From Blattamonas nauphoetae (lineage: Eukaryota; Preaxostyla; Oxymonadida), in contig JARBJD010000040.1 in NCBI GenBank assembly GCA_033064195.1, forward strand, positions 124,001 to 188,000: a stretch of DNA of 64,000 bases, written 5' to 3'. Positions 60,163 through 64,000 of this stretch are shown here, piece by piece. How positions within the stretch are numbered: position 1 is the first letter of the stretch; each line of letters begins with the position of its first letter. The translations under genes and the position numbers were made by a program. The notes beneath the pieces were generated by a model. That model made no database searches and was not told where the DNA came from. It saw only the letters and a list, made by a program, of their open reading frames with translations.

Positions 60163-60836
60163 TCAAGTGCAACAGAGTCCGAAAGGGTCATTGTGGAGTG
60201 AAACGAATAAAAGAGACATCACAAGGGCTCCCATGAAATCATCTTGATACGAGGTGAATTCACATCTGCGACATCGAAAGTGGATCTCCATGTCGTCCAT
60301 CAACCCTTCTTCTCGCAGTTTGGCCAGAATCTGTTTTCCTCGCTTCTGAAAAGTTGGACGTTTATTCTGCCAGGCACCGATACCTGTCTGCACATCTTCA
60401 ACGAGAAAGTGCATATCCGAGCGATTCTCAATGAACGTAAGACTGTCCATGCAAGCTAGAGAAAGAGAAGAAGACAACATAAACTGCGTCATGTGATCCA
60501 GCAAGGGCGAGTTTGCTATCATCGATTTAAAGAGTGGTGAGCAGTGGGGTCGATACTGGATTCTGCGTCGATTTCTGCAGATGAACTCTTGAAAGGCTTG
60601 AGTCTGCGCAGTAGAGCACAAGCTTTTTGGGCGGTTTTATCATCAAAGTGATTTCCTTCCTTTGCAAATGCAACAAGTGACAGGAACGGTGGAGTTGCTT
60701 GCTCGATCGTGTTGATGGTGTCGGGTTCGGTGGTCACAAACAAGGGAGGTGGTGCACGGGATATAGCACGGTGTGTATCACGGTTGAAGGGCCAAAGGGA
60801 ACGTACTTTGCCCATGAAGTTTGAAAAACTGTCCAT
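60163..60836 (-). CDS. ARM-family-like protein, frame break near 60570
   Basis: From ATG 60836 (MDSFSNFMGKVRSLWPF) the sequence reads PPFLSLVAFAKEGNHFDDKT and KACALLRRLKPFKSSSAEID. It then changes frame (between about 60520 and 60620) and continues HCSPLFKSMIANSPLLDHMT, CMDSLTFIENRSDMHFLV and an ending FRCRRCEFTSYQDDF. Both halves are helical and belong to the same style of lineage-specific ARM-like proteins. One frameshift or an unrecognised mini-intron separates them; I found no GT–AG pair that restores the frame. Total about 220 residues, shorter than the ~350 of related genes, so it may be a recent pseudogene. Confidence 0.5.
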
Positions 60837-60994
60837 TGTACAATCAATCTCGAGACCGGAGTTTGATCCAAACCACAAGAATTGAAATCCTCATATCCTC
60901 GATTCACATCGGCTCTTTCATAGTGACATTCATCTTGAAACAGAATAAATATGTTTCTATTTCCAAAAGATCAATAGACGACTCAGTACTGTAA

Positions 60995-61254
60995 ATGAAT
61001 GGAAAGAAGGGGGAGGAATCAGATTGGCTTTGACGAGGGAAAGTTGGACTTTTGGTGTAGAAATGAGCACCCCAATGGACTGGATGAAGTCAGCCGGGGA
61101 TTCATCAGCGAACGATGTTTATCCTCTGGATCAACAGAATCCAGAAAGTTCACGGCTTTCGCTTCCAGTGAGTCATCAAGTGCAGGCTGTAACTTCAGAG
61201 AGGTTGATGGAGATGGAGTGAGTACTCCCACATTAATCCGCTCTGTCAATCGCC
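60995..61254 (-). pseudogene. Fragment of the MDCSPFLNW ARM-like gene family
   Basis: The minus strand reads LKLQPALDDSLEAKAVNFL, a close match to LKLRPALDVTLEVKAAKFL in the gene at 62471–63544. After a deletion and frame change it continues as LSLVKANLIPP (LTLVKADLIPQ in the intact gene). The middle ~70 residues are missing. It is a truncated duplicate lying about 2 kb from an intact relative. Confidence 0.7.
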
Positions 61255-62470
61255 AGACTGACCATCCACACACAAATCAAAATACACAATCTGAATCAGA
61301 CCAAAAATATAAGGATATATGTACAGCACGGTGGAGAGTGTTGGAGTGAATTATAGATCAGCTCGAGAATCGTTCGTTCGTGGTCAATTCTTGTACAAAA
61401 TCAAGAGAGCGAGAGAGTGGTGTTGAAATCGGGAGGAAGCGGGGAATAGGTGGAGGAGATGGTTGAGTGTGGAGAGCGAAGGGTTGGGTTGGGTTCTTTG
61501 TGGGTTCTTCTTTGATTCCATTCAAGTTGTGTGATGATCTTTTCTTGCTTGATGTTCCTTTCCATCGAATAGAAAGTGACGGGTATCCATCCCAACTCTT
61601 CTCGGACACCTTCATCGTCGTTGCTGATGGAGAAGAGTTCAACAACACCAACCTTGAAGGGATGCAAACTCCACCGATTCAACAACATCTCGTTGACAGA
61701 TCGGACAGTGTGGCGGGAGTCAGGAGCATCGTCCAATTGTGTTCAGCGGCTTCCTCCTCTCGACACTGCATGTCGTTCAATCTAAGCACTCAAGACCTCT
61801 GCTGATACCTCCCCATGTGAAGACGCTTCTGATTATCGATGATTGGATCGAGTAGCTGCTTCTGCGAGATGCCTTTTCTGGTCATTTTCAGAGTCTTCTC
61901 CTTCCGTCCCAGTGTCTGGCTTGGCTGTGAGGGCGTCCAGAGGAAGACATTCGAGGCGAGCATTGAGCGGGCTTCGAACGACCAGTCATCAGCACGCATC
62001 ACACCGAGGGTTGCGAGGGGAGAGGCAGAGGACCGTCACGAAGAGGGCAAAGACATCTTCCGACCCTTTCGAATCGGCGTCGGAAGTGTCGGCTGATGAG
62101 TGAGTGAGATCCAGAATGAGGAGGGAGAGGGGCTGACAGGTTCTGATATCCCATCCCACCTCATCATCGCGATCAATCATCAAGAGAGAACCTCTTGAGA
62201 GAACAATCACGCAAATACAAACTCTCACCAATCATCACCATCCATCCATTCATCGCTCACTGCATTTCACAAACGAACAGTGCGTGAAGGTCGCGAAGGA
62301 GGATGAGAGTGCGGCGGCCATCAAGTGAGACTTGCGAGAGAGAATCCCAATCGTTCGGGCAAACGAAACCATGAGGTGATGCCAGAGCCGACAAAAATCA
62401 TACACAACCAGTGTCCGTCGTCCAAAAGAAGTCAGAAACAGTTCGAAAAGGTCGCTGGTTTTGTCTGTTT
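61255..62470. other. 1.2-kb region without a recognisable gene
   Basis: Several short frames on both strands, none with a domain or consistent splice pattern. A minus-strand stretch (61500–61736, VRSVNEMLLNRWSLHPFKVG) looks protein-like, but I cannot tie it to anything. No repeats or TIRs noticed. Confidence 0.35.
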
Positions 62471-63544
62471 CTATTTCTGTTGTGGAACGTTCATGCCCAG
62501 CAGGTTGTTCCATTCGATCGAGTAGGAAACAACAAAGTTTCCTGTTTTTCCGTATTCGTCGTTTCGGAGCTTTGGCTCAATCGCATCTTCGAAGCCCTCC
62601 ATTCTCAACATTCGAAGCACTTTGTTCCATCGCTGTCGTTCTTCTCCGCCTTGCTCATCCCATCTCTCCTGGGCATCGACCATTGAAAACAGAAAAGACC
62701 AGATGGACATCTCATTGTCGAAGAATGAGAGACAACTTGGGATCGTGAGAACGACAGGCAGATGAAGAACATAATCCATGGTATGTTGATTGTATGGACA
62801 GATTGTGAGTTGTTTGGCGAGTATGTCAAGAAAATTCTCGGATAGGTCATAAGTGACGATCGAAAAGCGGTTCGCGCACAAATGGCAAATATATGGTTCA
62901 GAAGGCTCGAGAACTTGCGTTAAAACTGTCTCGTGAACAGCTTGTTGTTCATCGCCATCTTCAATTCCGAGTTTTGCGAGACCAGTCGGAGTTGCGAGCC
63001 AGAGAAAGCTGGGAATGATGATCAAGAGAAGAACGGAGATATCTTGAGCTTTGGCGAATGAAGGAGATATGGAATTGAGAGTAGTGATGAGTTGAGGAAT
63101 CAGATCAGCTTTGACGAGGGTAAGGAGGATTTTAGTTGAACCCCAATCCATTACAGTTTTGAGCATCTTCATTGCTGCTGTTGTGATAATCTGACGAGTT
63201 GAAGAAAGGAGAACCACAAGGGACTGTACGAAGTTTGTCAATGGATCACCAGAGTTCGATGCAAATTTGTTGAGAAAAGCATCTGTTGATGATCGAGTTC
63301 TTGGTGACACATATTTCAGAAATTTCGCGGCTTTAACCTCCAGAGTGACATCAAGAGCAGGCCGCAACTTCAAAGTGGCAACGAGAGACCAAAATACAAC
63401 TCCCCATTCGTGTTCAGAGTCTCGTGTTTCTTCATCCCAATTCAGGAACGGTGAACAATCCATTGAAAATGGCAACGGAGTGGAGGACAAATCAGAGAGT
63501 GCAGTATTTGAGGTGGCATCTGTGGTATTGATTAACGGGTTCAT
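62471..63544 (-). CDS. ARM-repeat-like protein of the oxymonad MDCSPFLNW family
   Basis: ATG at 63544; 357 residues, single exon. After a short polar leader comes the family hallmark SMDCSPFLNWDEE (res. ~27–39), then LVATLKLRPALDVTLEVKAA, TNFVQSLVVLLSSTRQII, ILLTLVKADLIPQLITTL and further amphipathic helices to the end: an alpha-solenoid. No catalytic residues or signal peptide. I recognise this as one of the largest gene families of Blattamonas-like oxymonads. Members are usually annotated as hypothetical or ARM-like, and some carry kinase domains; this one does not. A pseudogene fragment of the same family lies downstream. Confidence 0.75.
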   Translation of the reverse strand: MNPLINTTDATSNTALSDLSSTPLPFSMDCSPFLNWDEETRDSEHEWGVVFWSLVATLKLRPALDVTLEVKAAKFLKYVSPRTRSSTDAFLNKFASNSGDPLTNFVQSLVVLLSSTRQIITTAAMKMLKTVMDWGSTKILLTLVKADLIPQLITTLNSISPSFAKAQDISVLLLIIIPSFLWLATPTGLAKLGIEDGDEQQAVHETVLTQVLEPSEPYICHLCANRFSIVTYDLSENFLDILAKQLTICPYNQHTMDYVLHLPVVLTIPSCLSFFDNEMSIWSFLFSMVDAQERWDEQGGEERQRWNKVLRMLRMEGFEDAIEPKLRNDEYGKTGNFVVSYSIEWNNLLGMNVPQQK

Positions 63545-63886
63545 TCTCTTGGATTCTGGGTTCAATCACTCGTTATGGGTCAGAAAACCATGGTGAGAAA
63601 CAAATCGATGGAGATGAGATGACCTTCCAGAAGAAACATCAAACAAAGTCACAAAGAATGAAACGATCCATGGATGAAGTTGACGCTTGCAAACGAGACG
63701 ACGAGATAGAGGGAGTCACAAAGTTGATGAACGACGAATGAACGAAAGCGACAGTGAATGGCTTGGAATGCATGACCTGTCTCTCGAGGGGATGACAGTG
63801 TCAGCACTTTTTCGTTGATTTCAGCGCAATGGATAAACCAAGGATCCCACCCAAAACAATTTTCTCTCCATTCAATCAACTTTCTC
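63545..63886. other. Intergenic between divergent genes
   Basis: 342 bp separating divergently transcribed genes, presumably holding both promoters. No distinct motif is seen. Confidence 0.5.
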
Positions 63887-64000
63887 ATGTCCGCTCAGGA
63901 GATCAAAGTTACTGATCCACTCCTTCTGTATTGCTTTCCAGAACCGATTAACACCAATGTTGATACTGATAAAACCCGTCTGGAGAAAGAACTCGACGAT
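63887..64000 (+). CDS. Start of a gene cut by the right window edge
   Basis: ATG at 63887 opens a frame that runs to the window end (38 codons). It starts MSAQEIKVTDPLLLYCFPEP and ends in a charged helix (DKTRLEKELDD). Too short to identify; an intron may also interrupt it. Confidence 0.4.
   Translation, partial: MSAQEIKVTDPLLLYCFPEPINTNVDTDKTRLEKELDD

Overview
This is a 64 kb nuclear window from a protist. Its genes carry many very short GT–AG spliceosomal introns (I could place about 20, of 27–161 nt). Genes sit on both strands a few hundred bases apart, and there is a giant dynein heavy chain, an iron-sulfur flavoprotein typical of anaerobic protists, a bacterial-type AsnA, and lineage-specific helical (ARM-like) and beta-helix surface protein families. 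From memory these families match oxymonads (Preaxostyla), most closely Blattamonas nauphoetae. That assignment is recognition, not a search result.

Layout. 1–1.7 kb: a decayed pogo-type transposase running off the left edge, a MITE, and an orphan alpha/beta-hydrolase tail. 1.8–2.8 kb: aspartate–ammonia ligase. 3.2–24.4 kb (minus): one uninterrupted 7,080-codon gene for a dynein heavy chain whose main motor site (AAA1) is degenerate while AAA2 keeps a perfect P-loop. 24.6–28.7 kb: an ARM-like gene, a GPI-type surface protein gene and a Ser/Pro-rich gene, all minus strand.

28.8–41.9 kb is a nest of mobile elements. A DIRS-type (tyrosine-recombinase) retroelement inserted between two host genes. 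A hAT-like TIR element, internally doubled as two 2,181-bp units, then landed in its left terminal repeat. A Mutator-like element with long TIRs landed in its RT/RNase H region. The Mutator-like element carries a decayed host coiled-coil gene that still holds an intron (Pack-MULE style), and each TIR contains a tRNA-Gln-like Pol III promoter.

42–51.3 kb: a chimeric surface protein gene, a palindromic TIR element, an 11-exon OSCA/TMEM63-type channel, a beta-helix surface protein, and a second copy of the Ser/Pro-rich gene. The last two form an inverted duplication of the 27–28.8/41.9–42.3 kb segment. 52–64 kb: genes for a PB1-domain protein, a cyclin-like protein with two CxxC pairs, an acidic coiled-coil protein, an iron-sulfur flavoprotein and an ARM/SPRY-like protein, followed by two ARM-like family members, a pseudogene fragment of the same family, and the start of a gene cut by the right edge.

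The genes are not an operon or pathway. The themes are cytoskeleton and motor (dynein), cell surface (beta-helix/GPI proteins, mechanosensitive channel), anaerobic redox metabolism (Isf), and heavy remodelling by transposons and local duplication.
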